A stretch of 64,000 bases of DNA from Sulfurimonas sp. (GTDB lineage Bacteria; Campylobacterota; Campylobacteria; Campylobacterales; Sulfurimonadaceae): contig JAQUFE010000003.1 in the NCBI GenBank assembly GCA_028684815.1, forward strand, positions 29,708 to 93,707. The letters run 5' to 3'. Below the pieces are notes generated by a model that was not told the DNA's origin, did no database searches, and worked only from the letters and a program-made list of their open reading frames with translations. Position 1 is the stretch's first letter. Every line of letters starts with the position of its first letter. Shown here one piece after another: positions 31,170 to 40,555 of the stretch. A program made the translations under genes and the position numbers.

Positions 31170-32687
31170 TTACGCTACTACGAAAGTAGCTTTGAATTCT
31201 TCAAGTGCTTTGATAAGTAGTGCTCTAGTATCATCATCTACTTTTGAAGTGCTTCTAATACTCTCAAAAATTTGAGGATAACTAGCTTCTATAAATGGAT
31301 ATAACTCAGCTTCAAAACGAACAACATTTGATGGAGGCATATCATCTAAGAAACCTTCATTACCAGCAAAAATAATAGCAACTTGCTTCTCAGCAGATAG
31401 TGGAGAGAATGGTCCCTGTTTTAGAACCTCTACCATTCTTTGGCCACGTTCAAGTTGGTTACGAGAAGTCTCATCAAGGTCAGATGCAAACTGTGCAAAT
31501 GCTTGAAGCTCACGATATTGTGCAAGGTCAAGTCTAAGTGTTCCAGCAACTTGCTTAGTAGCTTTAATCTGAGCAGCACCACCAACACGAGATACAGATA
31601 GACCAACGTTAATCGCTGGACGAACACCAGAGTTAAATAGTTCAGTCTCAAGGAAGATTTGACCATCTGTAATAGAGATAACGTTTGTTGGAATATATGC
31701 CGCAACGTCTCCTGCTTGTGTTTCAATAATCGGAAGAGCAGTTAATGAACCAGCACCTTTCTCATCTGAAACCTTAGCAGCTCTTTCTAAAAGGCGAGAG
31801 TGAATATAAAAAACATCCCCAGGATATGCTTCACGACCTGGAGGACGGCGAAGGATAAGTGACATTTCACGGTATGCAACTGCATGTTTACTTAAATCAT
31901 CATATATGATTAGACCGTGTCTAGCGTTGTCACGGAAATATTCACCCATAGTAACACCAGTATATGGAGCTAAAAATTGTAGTGCTGCTGCTTCAGATGC
32001 AGTAGCTGATACAATTATAGTGTACTCCATTGCACCATGTTCTTCTAGACGGCGAATGATTTGAGCTACAGTTGATTCTTTTTGTCCGATTGCAACATAT
32101 ACACAAGAAACGCCATTACCCTTTTGGTTAATGATTGCATCTATTGCAACTGTTGTTTTACCAGTCTGTCTATCACCAATGATAAGTTCTCTTTGACCAC
32201 GGCCAATTGGAACTAGTGCATCAATCGCTTTAATACCAGTAGCTAGTGGCTCATGAACAGATTTTCTATCCATAATTCCAGGTGCTTTTTCTTCAACGAA
32301 ACGAACTTCAGTTGTCTCAATCGGACCTTTACCATCAATTGGCTCACCTAGTGCATTAACTACGCGACCTAAAAGAGCATCTCCTACTGGAACTTTAAGT
32401 AGACGGCCTAGTCTTTTAACACTCATGCCCTCTTTTAAGTCTACTCCAAGACCAAGAATAACAATACCTACGCTACTCTCTTGAAGGTTCATAACTAAAC
32501 CTCTAGTCCCCTCTTCAAACTCTACCATTTCTCCAGCCATAACATTGTTAAGTCCGTAAACTTGAGCAACGCCATCAGCGTAAGAGACAATTTTACCTAT
32601 CTCATTTATATCAACACTTAGTTCAAAGTTATCGATACGCTCTTTAATTATTGAGCTGATTTCATCAGCTTGTATTTTTGCTACCAC
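31170..32687 (-). CDS. atpA: F1 ATP synthase alpha subunit
   Basis: 505 aa. Walker A is [12 protein letters not shown] and the alpha-subunit block [14 protein letters not shown] is followed by [15 protein letters not shown]. It is the non-catalytic nucleotide-binding subunit and full length. Operon order is delta-alpha-gamma-beta-epsilon. Confidence 0.97.
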   Translation of the reverse strand: MVAKIQADEISSIIKERIDNFELSVDINEIGKIVSYADGVAQVYGLNNVMAGEMVEFEEGTRGLVMNLQESSVGIVILGLGVDLKEGMSVKRLGRLLKVPVGDALLGRVVNALGEPIDGKGPIETTEVRFVEEKAPGIMDRKSVHEPLATGIKAIDALVPIGRGQRELIIGDRQTGKTTVAIDAIINQKGNGVSCVYVAIGQKESTVAQIIRRLEEHGAMEYTIIVSATASEAAALQFLAPYTGVTMGEYFRDNARHGLIIYDDLSKHAVAYREMSLILRRPPGREAYPGDVFYIHSRLLERAAKVSDEKGAGSLTALPIIETQAGDVAAYIPTNVISITDGQIFLETELFNSGVRPAINVGLSVSRVGGAAQIKATKQVAGTLRLDLAQYRELQAFAQFASDLDETSRNQLERGQRMVEVLKQGPFSPLSAEKQVAIIFAGNEGFLDDMPPSNVVRFEAELYPFIEASYPQIFESIRSTSKVDDDTRALLIKALEEFKATFVVA

Positions 32688-32710
32688 TATTTTTCTCCTC
32701 TCGTTGAAAG

Positions 32711-33244
32711 TTAAATTGCTTTTATTATATGTTGTATAATTTGATCGTTGATTCTTGTTTTAGAGAAGTTAATCTCTATACCTAAATCTTCAACATCCAC
32801 TTTGATACCATTAAAGTTATCTTTAACAAACGAAAGTGAAATGTTTGAATCAAACTTTTTACTTAAACCATTGCTTAAGTCTTCTATGACTTTTGTATCT
32901 AAATCGCTATCGCTATAAACATTACCTTTGTAAGTTTTATCTGTATGAGCTGTATCTTTTCTCATTGATTCAGCCATAGCTGGAATGATTTCTATACGGT
33001 TTTTCTCAACTAACAACTTAATCAAAGAGTCAATATTGCTAGATTTAGCAGGTTTTACACTCGCTAAAAGTATATCTAGTTTTTGCTCTTTACTTACATT
33101 TGAACTGCTCATAATTTCAACAAACTTAGCGTCTTCAAAGAACTTTGCTAGAGTGTCAAAAAGCAGAGTCGCATTTTTCATTGACTCTGCATCTAAACCC
33201 TCTTTAAAAGCTTTAATGTATCTTTTTGCTATCAATTCTTCCAT
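32711..33244 (-). CDS. atpH: F1 ATP synthase delta subunit
   Basis: 177 aa. The N-terminus [14 protein letters not shown] and the C-terminal domain with [20 protein letters not shown] match the delta/OSCP family, which joins the F1 head to the stator stalk. It begins directly after the atpF stop. Confidence 0.92.
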   Translation of the reverse strand: MEELIAKRYIKAFKEGLDAESMKNATLLFDTLAKFFEDAKFVEIMSSSNVSKEQKLDILLASVKPAKSSNIDSLIKLLVEKNRIEIIPAMAESMRKDTAHTDKTYKGNVYSDSDLDTKVIEDLSNGLSKKFDSNISLSFVKDNFNGIKVDVEDLGIEINFSKTRINDQIIQHIIKAI

Positions 33245-33760
33245 CTATGCCACCTTCTTTAAGATAACATTAGCCATAGCTTCTTTATCGAAACTCTCAC
33301 TACTTTGACTTAACACTTCGTTTAGCACACTCTCAACAACACCTCGAACCATTCTTCTTTGTTCAAACTCCATCAGTGATGCACTCTGTTTAGTAATATT
33401 TACTAAATCTGATTCACACTGAAGCATAATGCTGTCATTTAAAATCTTATTCTCTTTTTTTGAAGCAGCTACTAACTCTTCTGCAAACTTTTCAGCTTCA
33501 GAAATTTTAGAAAGTGCATCTTTTTTAAGATTTACAGATTCATTTAATTTATCTTGTACTTTTTGCAACTCATCAGCTATGCCTTGGCTTCTAGCTGCGA
33601 AGTAATTTTTAGCAGGTTCAGCTACAAGGTACCAAATAAGCCCAAAAAATAGTAAAAAGTTTACTGTTCTTTGAACGATATCAGTCCCCCCACTCTCTGC
33701 ACCACTAGATGCTAATGCATAAGTTGATATCATCATTATTAAAAGTAAAATTCTACTCAC
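33245..33760 (-). CDS. atpF: Fo ATP synthase subunit b
   Basis: 171 aa. An N-terminal hydrophobic stretch (1-16) may be a cleaved or extra segment. The b-type membrane helix follows at about 30-47 (TVNFLLFFGLIWYLVAEPAKNYF), and then a long charged helix to about residue 140. The extra N-terminal segment is, as I recall, usual for this subunit in Campylobacterota. It is paired with b' 9 bases upstream. Confidence 0.9.
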   Translation of the reverse strand: MSRILLLIMMISTYALASSGAESGGTDIVQRTVNFLLFFGLIWYLVAEPAKNYFAARSQGIADELQKVQDKLNESVNLKKDALSKISEAEKFAEELVAASKKENKILNDSIMLQCESDLVNITKQSASLMEFEQRRMVRGVVESVLNEVLSQSSESFDKEAMANVILKKVA

Positions 33761-33769
33761 ACCACATCC

Positions 33770-34192
33770 TTATATTTGACTAAATTTAGCTTTAACAGCT
33801 TCTTTAAACAGTGGAACTTGAGACATAATGTCTTTCGTTAACTGCTCTTTAGTTTGAGCAAGTAATTGCTCAAATTCTAAATACTGACTAGCTAATTCAG
33901 CTCGTTTTGCTTCTATCTTACTCTCTGCTAACTCTTTAGCATCTTGTATTACTTTCTCTCTTAGGGCCGCAGCTTCTAGTTTAGCATTAGTAATTATTAG
34001 TTTAGCTTTTGAATTGAGTTCGTTGATTTCATCATCATTATTGCCAACTTTTTGCAAATCTTTTTTGATGTCATCATCTCTTTTATTCATAAAACTAAAT
34101 AATGGATTATATAGCCAACTATTAAGAACGGCGATTAGTGAAAGAAATACAACAAATGTAGCTAAAAGTAGTATCGGATTAATATCTAACAT
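33770..34192 (-). CDS. atpF': Fo ATP synthase subunit b'
   Basis: 140 aa. The single membrane helix at residues 5-25 ends in LNSWLYNPLFSFMNKRDDDI, followed by a long coiled-coil helix. This is the divergent b' partner, so the stator should be a b/b' heterodimer. It is the first gene of the ATP synthase operon here, behind a strong AGGAGGTGCT site. Genes for subunits a and c are not in the window. Confidence 0.9.
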   Translation of the reverse strand: MLDINPILLLATFVVFLSLIAVLNSWLYNPLFSFMNKRDDDIKKDLQKVGNNDDEINELNSKAKLIITNAKLEAAALREKVIQDAKELAESKIEAKRAELASQYLEFEQLLAQTKEQLTKDIMSQVPLFKEAVKAKFSQI

Positions 34193-34194
34193 AG

Positions 34195-34220
34195 CACCTC
34201 CTAAAAGTTGCGTGATTATA
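34195..34220 (-). promoter_or_regulatory. Probable promoter -10 and RBS for the atp operon
   Basis: On the minus strand, TATAAT (34215-34220, in TAGTATAAT) lies 23 bases before the atpF' ATG. A long T-run and AT-rich DNA stand upstream in place of a -35 box, the pattern known for Campylobacterota sigma-70 promoters. AGGAGG at 34197-34202 is the ribosome site. The short distance implies a leader of only about 15 bases. Confidence 0.5.
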
Positions 34221-34316
34221 CTATTACAAAATTGAAAGGATAGTTAAATCAAAAAAAAATTTAAAAGAAATTTGTTAATTTTACAAACTAAGTAAAATCT
34301 ACACAGATATTTGAGG

Positions 34317-35159
34317 CTATTTTGAGATATATTCTAATAAATTACTAATTTGACTCTCATTGTCAAACTCTATAGTTAGTTTATTGCTTGAAGTTTTAAC
34401 TCTTAACCCCAAAGAGTCAAATTTTTCCATTATCTCACTAAAATCAAATTTATTACTTTGACTCTTAGAAGAGGCTGGTTTTTTCTCATCTTTGATATTT
34501 TTTATAATAGCTTCAACTTCTCTAACACTTAACTTTTGCCCAATTATTGAGTTAACGATAATCTGCTGCTCTTTCTCATCTAGCCCAATTAAGACCTTAG
34601 CATGTCCAGCTGTAATCTTCTTTTCAACCAAAGCTCTTTGAGTTTTAACAGAGAGTTGCAGCAATCTAATAGTGTTTGTTATGTGAGTCCTACTCTTATG
34701 TATCTTGCTTGCAAGCTCTTCTTGTGTAACATTATACATTTTGATAAGTTCACTATAAGCCTCAGCTAACTCAACTGCATTCAACTCATCTCTTTGAATA
34801 TTTTCAATCAGAGCAAATTGGCGCATCTTTTGTTCATCAGAATTTAAAAGGATTGCGCGGATAGTTTTTAACTTTACAAGTTTTGAAGCACGAAGTCTTC
34901 TCTCCCCAGCAATAAGCACATAACCATCAAAGTCTTGAGTTACAACTATGGGTTGCAGGAGCCCATCATGTTTTATAGATTCACCCAATTCTAAAAGCGA
35001 GTTCTCATCAAAGTGTTTTCTAGGTTGGTATGGATTTGGTCTGATATCTTTTACACTTAGTTCAATAACAGCATCTCTTGCGGTACTCTCATTTTCATAA
35101 GCTTCATCCATTTCGCCAAGAAGTGCATCTAAACCGCGGCCGAGTTTTTGAGACTTCAT
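34317..35159 (-). CDS. parB: ParB/Spo0J chromosome partition protein
   Basis: 280 aa. The CTP-binding/ParB box is visible as IRPNPYQPRKHFDE and IAGERRLRASKL, then ENIQRDELNAVELAEAY and an HTH region (TQEELASKIHKSRTHITNTIRLL). It loads at parS and spreads as a clamp. No parS-like TGTTTCACGTGAAACA was seen in the window. It overlaps the parA stop by one base. Confidence 0.95.
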   Translation of the reverse strand: MKSQKLGRGLDALLGEMDEAYENESTARDAVIELSVKDIRPNPYQPRKHFDENSLLELGESIKHDGLLQPIVVTQDFDGYVLIAGERRLRASKLVKLKTIRAILLNSDEQKMRQFALIENIQRDELNAVELAEAYSELIKMYNVTQEELASKIHKSRTHITNTIRLLQLSVKTQRALVEKKITAGHAKVLIGLDEKEQQIIVNSIIGQKLSVREVEAIIKNIKDEKKPASSKSQSNKFDFSEIMEKFDSLGLRVKTSSNKLTIEFDNESQISNLLEYISK

Positions 35160-35941
35160 TATGCTATTATCGATTGTGCCAGATTTTGATAGGCAATAGA
35201 GCCTATTGATTTTACATCATAAAGAATCGCAGGTTTTCCAAAAGATGGAGCTTCTGCAAGTTTTACATTTCGTGGTACTACTATGTATTCGTTTTGCATA
35301 TCTTTAAATAACTTACCCTTAAAGTGTTGAGAAAGATCCGCAAAAACTTGTTTTGAGAGATTATTTTGAGAACTAAACATAGTTGGCAAAAAACCTTTAA
35401 TGCTAAGTTTTGGATTAATCGATTTTCTTACAAGTTTAACTGTATTTAAGAGTTGTGCTAAGCCTTCGAGCGCAAAAAATTCACACTGGATTGGAATGAT
35501 AACTGAGTTAGATGCACATAGTGCATTTATAGTCATTGGTCCTAGTGCTGGGGGTGAGTCTATAATAATATAGTCATAATCTTTTCTAACATTTGCTATA
35601 GCTCTTTTTAGTACTAACTCTCTTCCTTCTTTGTTGTCATTGTCATAGTACTCTTTTTCAATTCCAACAAGCCCTATATTTGATGGAGCTAAGTGAAGTG
35701 TTGGAAGATCTGACTTTAGGATGATATCTTTTAATTTTTTTGTTCCAATAAGCACATGGTAGATGTTAAACTCATAATCATTTCTATGAAATCCTAGCGA
35801 TGTTGTGGCGTTAGCCTGTGGATCTGAGTCAATCAAAAGCACTTTTTTTTCTGCAACAGCCAGTGACGCAGCTAAGTTAACAGCAGTAGTTGTTTTACCA
35901 ACTCCGCCTTTTTGATTTGCAATTACTATTACTTCACTCAT
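35159..35941 (-). CDS. parA: ParA/Soj chromosome partition ATPase
   Basis: 260 aa. The deviant Walker A is NQKGGVGKTTTAVNLA, the second motif VLLIDSDPQANAT and the third DYIIIDSPPALG. It forms the nucleoid gradient used by ParB. Its start overlaps the birA stop by 4 bases. Confidence 0.96.
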   Translation of the reverse strand: MSEVIVIANQKGGVGKTTTAVNLAASLAVAEKKVLLIDSDPQANATTSLGFHRNDYEFNIYHVLIGTKKLKDIILKSDLPTLHLAPSNIGLVGIEKEYYDNDNKEGRELVLKRAIANVRKDYDYIIIDSPPALGPMTINALCASNSVIIPIQCEFFALEGLAQLLNTVKLVRKSINPKLSIKGFLPTMFSSQNNLSKQVFADLSQHFKGKLFKDMQNEYIVVPRNVKLAEAPSFGKPAILYDVKSIGSIAYQNLAQSIIA

Positions 35942-36591
35942 CTTCTACTATATATCCTCTCGCCGTTACTTATGATTGAACCATCTTGCTGAAGCTTGAC
36001 ATCTTCTAATGGAATTTTTGTATTTTGATTATGTGTAAAAAAGTTTTTGTTCTTGTAAAATTCTAGCTCATATTTACTAAAAACTTGCTTCCATAAAAAC
36101 TTTTCATCAATTTTTTTGAAATACTTTCTGAGTATTTCTTTTTTATCTACTATAATATCGAGCTTTGCAAACCCTACTGGAGAAGTCACTAAATTTAGCC
36201 CGAGACCACATATAATAGCATCTCCTTCAAGATTTGTAATCATACCACCAGTTTTTTTATCATCTATATAGAAGTCATTTGGCCACTTTATCCAAACACT
36301 AGAACCCTCTTCGCAAAGTAGACTCTTAAAAAGATAGGAGAAGTAGATCGATGCAGACTCTAGTTTGAGATCTTTTGGTAGGTCACTAAGTTTTATGGCA
36401 AAAGATAAAAAAAGGTTTCCCTCTTGTGAGTTCCAAGTGTTATCTCTACTTCCAACTCCAGCACTCTGTAAATCGCTAACAACTGCAAAGGGTGCCTCTA
36501 TCTCTTTACTCTTTATAAGTTTTTTTAAGAGATTTTGAGTAGAATCAATCTCTTTAAGATAGAGTATCTGCACAAAGGAGTCTTTGCCCAT
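35938..36591 (-). CDS. birA: Biotin--protein ligase (monofunctional)
   Basis: 217 aa. Catalytic motifs are GVGSRDNTWNSQEGNLFLS and VWIKWPNDFYIDDKKTGGM. It has no N-terminal helix-turn-helix, so it is a ligase only and not a bio-operon repressor. It activates acetyl-CoA carboxylase and similar enzymes. The ORF overlaps the end of fmt by 38 bases; a GTG six codons in (VQILYLKEIDST) would shorten this overlap and is a fair alternative start. Confidence 0.9.
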   Translation of the reverse strand: MGKDSFVQILYLKEIDSTQNLLKKLIKSKEIEAPFAVVSDLQSAGVGSRDNTWNSQEGNLFLSFAIKLSDLPKDLKLESASIYFSYLFKSLLCEEGSSVWIKWPNDFYIDDKKTGGMITNLEGDAIICGLGLNLVTSPVGFAKLDIIVDKKEILRKYFKKIDEKFLWKQVFSKYELEFYKNKNFFTHNQNTKIPLEDVKLQQDGSIISNGERIYSRR

Positions 36592-37462
36592 TTATGTAAG
36601 ATAGGATATCCATCTCTTTTTTTGAAGCAGGTTGCACCATAAAGACTCTTATGCTGCCTTTTTTACATCCTACGACTATGCTATCTTTTGCTATAGAGAG
36701 GATACTCCCCTCTTTATTAGTAGATGTGGCATCTTCAAGTGAGATATTTTTTAGCTTTAATCCACTATCAAGATAGATGCCAGGCCAAGGAGTAAATGCA
36801 CGATATTTATTATAAATCACTTGTGCATCTAAAAACTCTATTTTGCCATCTTCTTTAGTGATTTTTTTACAATGAGAAGCCTGACTATCATCTTGTTTTA
36901 TAGCTTTGAGTGAGTCAAAGTTTTTTAAAACATCAATAGTAAGCTTTGTTGCTACTTCTGTTAATCTATCAAACAAAGCCTCAACCATCTCATCATCTTC
37001 AACACTGATAGTCTCTATCTGTAAGATATCTCCAGTATCTAGCCCCTCGTCCATAAGCATAGCTGTTACACCTGTTTTATCATCACCATGAAGCAAGGTT
37101 TGTTGGATTGGACTTGCACCTCTATACTCTGGAAGTATTGAAGCGTGAAGGTTTATACACGCGGCGTGCTGTAGTACTTCAAGCGGTAAAATCTGTCCAT
37201 AGGCTGCTACGACTATAAAGTCACACTCTATGCCTAAAAGTTCATCTACAACCTCTTTGTCTCTTAGTCTTTGTGGTTGATAGACTTCTATGTTATGTCT
37301 CTGTGCTAAAGTTTTTACAACAGGCGGAGTCATAACTTTTTTTCGCCCTACTGGCTTGTCAGGCTGTGTATAAACCGCTACAACTTCCATATTTGGAGTA
37401 TCTATAATTTTGTCTAAAATAGCTTTTGCATAAAAGGGTGTACCCATAAATATTATACGCAT
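36554..37462 (-). CDS. fmt: Methionyl-tRNA formyltransferase
   Basis: 302 aa from the ATG at 37462, which forms a TGATG overlap with the proB stop behind AGGAG. The ORF track instead starts at a GTG one codon earlier. The N-terminus RIIFMGTPFYAKAIL, the formyl-THF site CINLHASILPEYRGASPIQ and the C-terminal domain (TPWPGIYLDSGLKL) are present. It formylates initiator tRNA. Confidence 0.95.
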   Translation of the reverse strand: MRIIFMGTPFYAKAILDKIIDTPNMEVVAVYTQPDKPVGRKKVMTPPVVKTLAQRHNIEVYQPQRLRDKEVVDELLGIECDFIVVAAYGQILPLEVLQHAACINLHASILPEYRGASPIQQTLLHGDDKTGVTAMLMDEGLDTGDILQIETISVEDDEMVEALFDRLTEVATKLTIDVLKNFDSLKAIKQDDSQASHCKKITKEDGKIEFLDAQVIYNKYRAFTPWPGIYLDSGLKLKNISLEDATSTNKEGSILSIAKDSIVVGCKKGSIRVFMVQPASKKEMDILSYINGQRLLCADTLS

Positions 37463-38229
37463 CACACCTCTCCTTTAGTAAATAGTGTACCGCCTCTATG
37501 TTTAGCATCTAACATATAACTCTTTGCATCACTTAGGTCAAATCCACTAGCTAAAAACATGTCAATATTGTGTTTTAAAAGATAAGATGCAGCTTTAAGT
37601 TTTGTTACTATACCGCCAGTTGCAAAGGTTCCATGAGGAGTTGCCTCTCTGCCCAATGCACACTCATCAATCTCTCTTACGATTTTTTGAACTTTTGCAT
37701 TAGGATTTTTATGTGGATCTTCATCATAGTAGGCATCTATATCTGAGAGAATTATTAACAAGTCACTATTAGTATGCTTTGTCATATATGCTGAGAGTTG
37801 GTCGTTATCTCCTACTACAAGCTCTTCTGTAGCTGTTGCATCATTTTCATTTATGATAGGAATAACACCGCTACTAAGAAGTGTATCTACTGTATCTTTG
37901 ATTTTTTTTGTTTCTTCATCTTTGTTTAGATTTGCGGCAGTAACTAAAACCTGTGAAGTAATTATGTTATATTTTTGAAACTCTTGTGCATATTTATGCA
38001 TCAAAACTGGCTGCCCGATGGAAGCTAGAGCTTGTTTATTTTTTAAGATGCTACGATTAAGTTGAACCTTTGTATATCCAGCTGCAACTGCACCCGAAGA
38101 GACTAAAAGAACTTCATTCTCCTCTCTTAACTCTACTAAAAACTCCACTAAAGCTCTCATTCTCTCTTTAGCTATAGAGTCGCCCTCTGTTAAAACAGCA
38201 CTACCAACTTTAACAACCACTCGTCTCAT
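37462..38229 (-). CDS. proB: Glutamate 5-kinase (short form without PUA domain)
   Basis: 255 aa. The amino-acid-kinase fold begins VVKVGSAVLT, with LLVSSGAVAAG, INENDATATEELVVGDND and GTFATGGIVTKLKAA. The E. coli enzyme has about 110 more residues, a PUA domain, that this protein lacks. It makes the first step of proline synthesis. It lies 2 bases after obg. Confidence 0.93.
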   Translation of the reverse strand: MRRVVVKVGSAVLTEGDSIAKERMRALVEFLVELREENEVLLVSSGAVAAGYTKVQLNRSILKNKQALASIGQPVLMHKYAQEFQKYNIITSQVLVTAANLNKDEETKKIKDTVDTLLSSGVIPIINENDATATEELVVGDNDQLSAYMTKHTNSDLLIILSDIDAYYDEDPHKNPNAKVQKIVREIDECALGREATPHGTFATGGIVTKLKAASYLLKHNIDMFLASGFDLSDAKSYMLDAKHRGGTLFTKGEV

Positions 38230-38231
38230 TT

Positions 38232-39332
38232 CTAGTCTCTATCTACTTGAACTAGGTTAAATAGGGCATTTTTTAGAGCTGAAATATTTTTTGAAGTAGC
38301 CGAAGATATAGGAGCTATAAAGTAAGGCTTAGTTCTATCATATCCAAGCGTCTCATCAGCACTCTCTTGTATGAAGTAAGGGATGTTAGCATCAAAATCA
38401 AAATCGCTCTTTTTTGTTGGGGAGAGTTCAAAAAGCTCTATAAAACCATTTACAAGGTTCTCAACATCTTCTTGTGGCACTACATCTAATCGAGTAAGAG
38501 CAATAGCGAATTTATTTTCACCTAAATTTTGCGAAAAAGCGGATATCTCTTCTCTTAGAGTATCTATCTGCTCTTTTAAATCTCTATAAGATGCCAAATC
38601 TATCATATATAAAAGAATTTTCGTTCTCTCAATATGTCTTAAAAATTCAATTCCAAGACCCTTGCCCTCATGAGCTCCGCCAATAATACCAGGAATATCA
38701 GCCATTACAAATGACTCATAATCTCCAATATCAACTTGACCTAGCTTAGGTGTGAGTGTTGTAAACTCATAGTTTGCTATCTCTGGTCTTGCATTTGAGA
38801 GTGTTGAGATAAGAGTAGATTTGCCAACATTAGGAAAACCGACAAGACCCACATCTGCGATAAGTTTAAGGTCTAGTCTTATCTCTCTTGTCTCACCTTT
38901 TTCACCTGGTTGTGCATAAGTTGGTCTTTGGTTTGTTGATGATTTAAAGTGAATATTTCCAAGTCCACCTTTTCCACCTTCTAAAAACTTAACCTCTTGG
39001 CCATCTACGAGCATATCAAGAAGGACTTCGCCACTCTCTACGTCAATTATTTGAGTCCCAGGAGGCACGATAATGACTTTTTTCTGGCCAGATTTTCCGC
39101 TCATTCTAGAACCTTCACCAGGTCTTCCACCATCAGCTTTTATATGCATCTTTTTTTGGAAGTGAGATAGTGTGTGAGTGTTGTTATCACACTTAAACCA
39201 GATATCTCCACCCTTTCCACCATCGCCACCATTTGGACCACCATTTAGTACAAACTTCTCACGACGAAAAGCGACACATCCTTGTCCGCCTTTTCCTGAA
39301 CTAACTTTTAACTCAACGCTATCTGTAAACAA
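38232..39332 (-). CDS. obg: Obg GTPase
   Basis: 366 aa with a TTG start, supported by AAGGAG seven bases upstream and by the canonical beginning [25 protein letters not shown]. The Gly-rich Obg fold covers residues 1-157. The G domain has G1 GFPNVGKST and G3 [10 protein letters not shown]. It takes part in late 50S subunit assembly and stress control. It shares the neighbourhood with rpmA and rplU, as in many bacteria. Confidence 0.95.
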   Translation of the reverse strand: MFTDSVELKVSSGKGGQGCVAFRREKFVLNGGPNGGDGGKGGDIWFKCDNNTHTLSHFQKKMHIKADGGRPGEGSRMSGKSGQKKVIIVPPGTQIIDVESGEVLLDMLVDGQEVKFLEGGKGGLGNIHFKSSTNQRPTYAQPGEKGETREIRLDLKLIADVGLVGFPNVGKSTLISTLSNARPEIANYEFTTLTPKLGQVDIGDYESFVMADIPGIIGGAHEGKGLGIEFLRHIERTKILLYMIDLASYRDLKEQIDTLREEISAFSQNLGENKFAIALTRLDVVPQEDVENLVNGFIELFELSPTKKSDFDFDANIPYFIQESADETLGYDRTKPYFIAPISSATSKNISALKNALFNLVQVDRD

Positions 39333-39512
39333 AGTAAACTCCTTGTTATTATAAACTCGACATAGATATAAATCACTCGCTTTGGCGAATTTATCATTCT
39401 GAAATGTTCAGTTTTATAAACTTAAATACTTAAGAACAAACTATTAAATAAAGAGTAAATTGTTAAATATTTATATTTCTTTAGGTGCAAAACCTAAAAT
39501 TTGTGAGTAGAG

Positions 39513-39536
39513 ATATTTGAGCCGAAGCTCAAATAT
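39513..39536 (-). terminator. Perfect hairpin after rpmA
   Basis: ATATTTGAGC-TTCG-GCTCAAATAT (minus strand) is a perfect 10-bp stem with a UUCG tetraloop, 9 bases beyond the rpmA stop. The tetraloop is unusually stable. The following bases are CTCTACTC, not a U-run, so it may act as an RNA 3' end protector as well as, or in place of, an intrinsic terminator. Confidence 0.6.
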
Positions 39537-39544
39537 TTGTGGAA

Positions 39545-39802
39545 TTATGCAGCAGTTACGATTGAAACTTGTTGACGCTTTTTATCTTTTCTATGAAAAG
39601 TTACAACACCATCAACTAGTGCAAATATAGTATGATCTTTTCCCATACCAACATTTTTTCCAGGATGAACCTTAGTTCCTCTTTGACGAATAATGATGTT
39701 TCCAGCTACTACAGCCTCTCCACCAAACTTCTTAACACCAAGTCTTCTACCAGCTGAGTCACGATTATTCTGTGTACTACCTTGACCTTTTTTGTGTGCC
39801 AT
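39545..39802 (-). CDS. rpmA: 50S ribosomal protein L27
   Basis: 85 aa, full length. The N-terminus [27 protein letters not shown] and [24 protein letters not shown] are diagnostic. No extended N-terminus needing cleavage (as in Firmicutes) is seen. It sits downstream of rplU with a 149-base gap containing GTAAAAGG/CCTTTTAC and other short hairpins. Confidence 0.98.
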   Translation of the reverse strand: MAHKKGQGSTQNNRDSAGRRLGVKKFGGEAVVAGNIIIRQRGTKVHPGKNVGMGKDHTIFALVDGVVTFHRKDKKRQQVSIVTAA

Positions 39803-39951
39803 TACTATCTCCTTAAATTTAGTTCCTAAATTTAAGGAACCGATATATTTTTATTTATTACGTAAAAGGAACAAAGTCCCTTTTACTACGCTAACGCTTA
39901 GTTTTCTTCAGCAGAAAGCTCGCGCAACTAGTTGCTTTTTAGCTTTTGTTG

Positions 39952-40260
39952 TTACGCTGCTATTTTCGTGATACGAACACGTGTGAAGTCTCTTCTGAAA
40001 CCTCTTTTAACTTTAGAGTCCTTACGACGACGCTTTTTAAAAGTAATAACTTTTCTATCGCGTCCTTCGTTAATTACTTCAGCAGTAACAATAGCACCAT
40101 CTACAAATGGCGCTCCCATTTTAAGTTCTCCTGCATTAACAGCTAGAACTTCTTTAATCTCGATAGTAGCTTTTGGCTCAAGAGACATCTTATCAAATAG
40201 TAAAATATCACCCTCTTGAACTTTATACTGCTTACCACCGTTTTTGATAATTGCGTACAT
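39952..40260 (-). CDS. rplU: 50S ribosomal protein L21
   Basis: 102 aa from the ATG at 40260 ([14 protein letters not shown]). The ORF track uses a TTG two codons earlier, but the family begins at MYAI and AAGGAA sits 8 bases upstream of the ATG. The C-terminal RNA-binding motif [22 protein letters not shown] is intact. Confidence 0.97.
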   Translation of the reverse strand: MYAIIKNGGKQYKVQEGDILLFDKMSLEPKATIEIKEVLAVNAGELKMGAPFVDGAIVTAEVINEGRDRKVITFKKRRRKDSKVKRGFRRDFTRVRITKIAA

Positions 40261-40380
40261 GTACAAATTCCTTGAATCTTTATAAAAGTTCGGAATTGTA
40301 TCTAAATAAGCTTTAATTTTTATTTAGTTTTAGAGTTTGCCCTATATTTCTTAAAATTTTCTGCCTACTCAAATATCTCG

Positions 40381-40548
40381 TTAGTACCTTTTATAATCAT
40401 CTTTTAAAAACACTTCACTATCATCTCGCTCTATATCTTTGCCCTGTAGGTAACCTATACCTTGCTCTACAAGTAGCTCTATAAACGCCAGCTCTGATTT
40501 TTCTTGTTCCCAAGCTGGAGCTTGGGAACAAGAAAGTAAGAAAGACAA
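40381..40548 (-). pseudogene. Probable remnant of the N-terminus of a type I restriction HsdR subunit
   Basis: A minus-strand frame, too short for the ORF track, encodes KSELAFIELLVEQGIGYLQG followed by KDIERDDSEVFLKDDYKRY and a stop. This resembles the start of HsdR proteins (a helix of type EEALIELLEEQGYEYLHG, then an ERDSY-like segment). An HsdR is about 1000 residues long, so only a scrap remains. The upstream part of the frame runs through a 34-bp palindrome and has only a TTG as possible start. The rest of the 289-base gap between rplU and the aldo/keto reductase shows no other gene. Confidence 0.45.
40501..40534. repeat. Perfect 34-bp palindromic element
   Basis: TTCTTGTTCCCAAGCT-GG-AGCTTGGGAACAAGAA has perfect 16-bp arms around a 2-base centre. 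It lies at the 5' side of the HsdR-like remnant and 22 bases beyond the aldo/keto reductase stop. It may work as a terminator hairpin for neither or both sides, or be a small dispersed palindromic element; no second copy is in the window. Confidence 0.85.
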
Positions 40549-40555
40549 ATGGTGT

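Noticed and set aside
34193-34316. parS site near parB
   Set aside because: No TGTTTCACGTGAAACA-like 16-mer could be found here or in the other gaps; the 124 bases look like promoter and leader.
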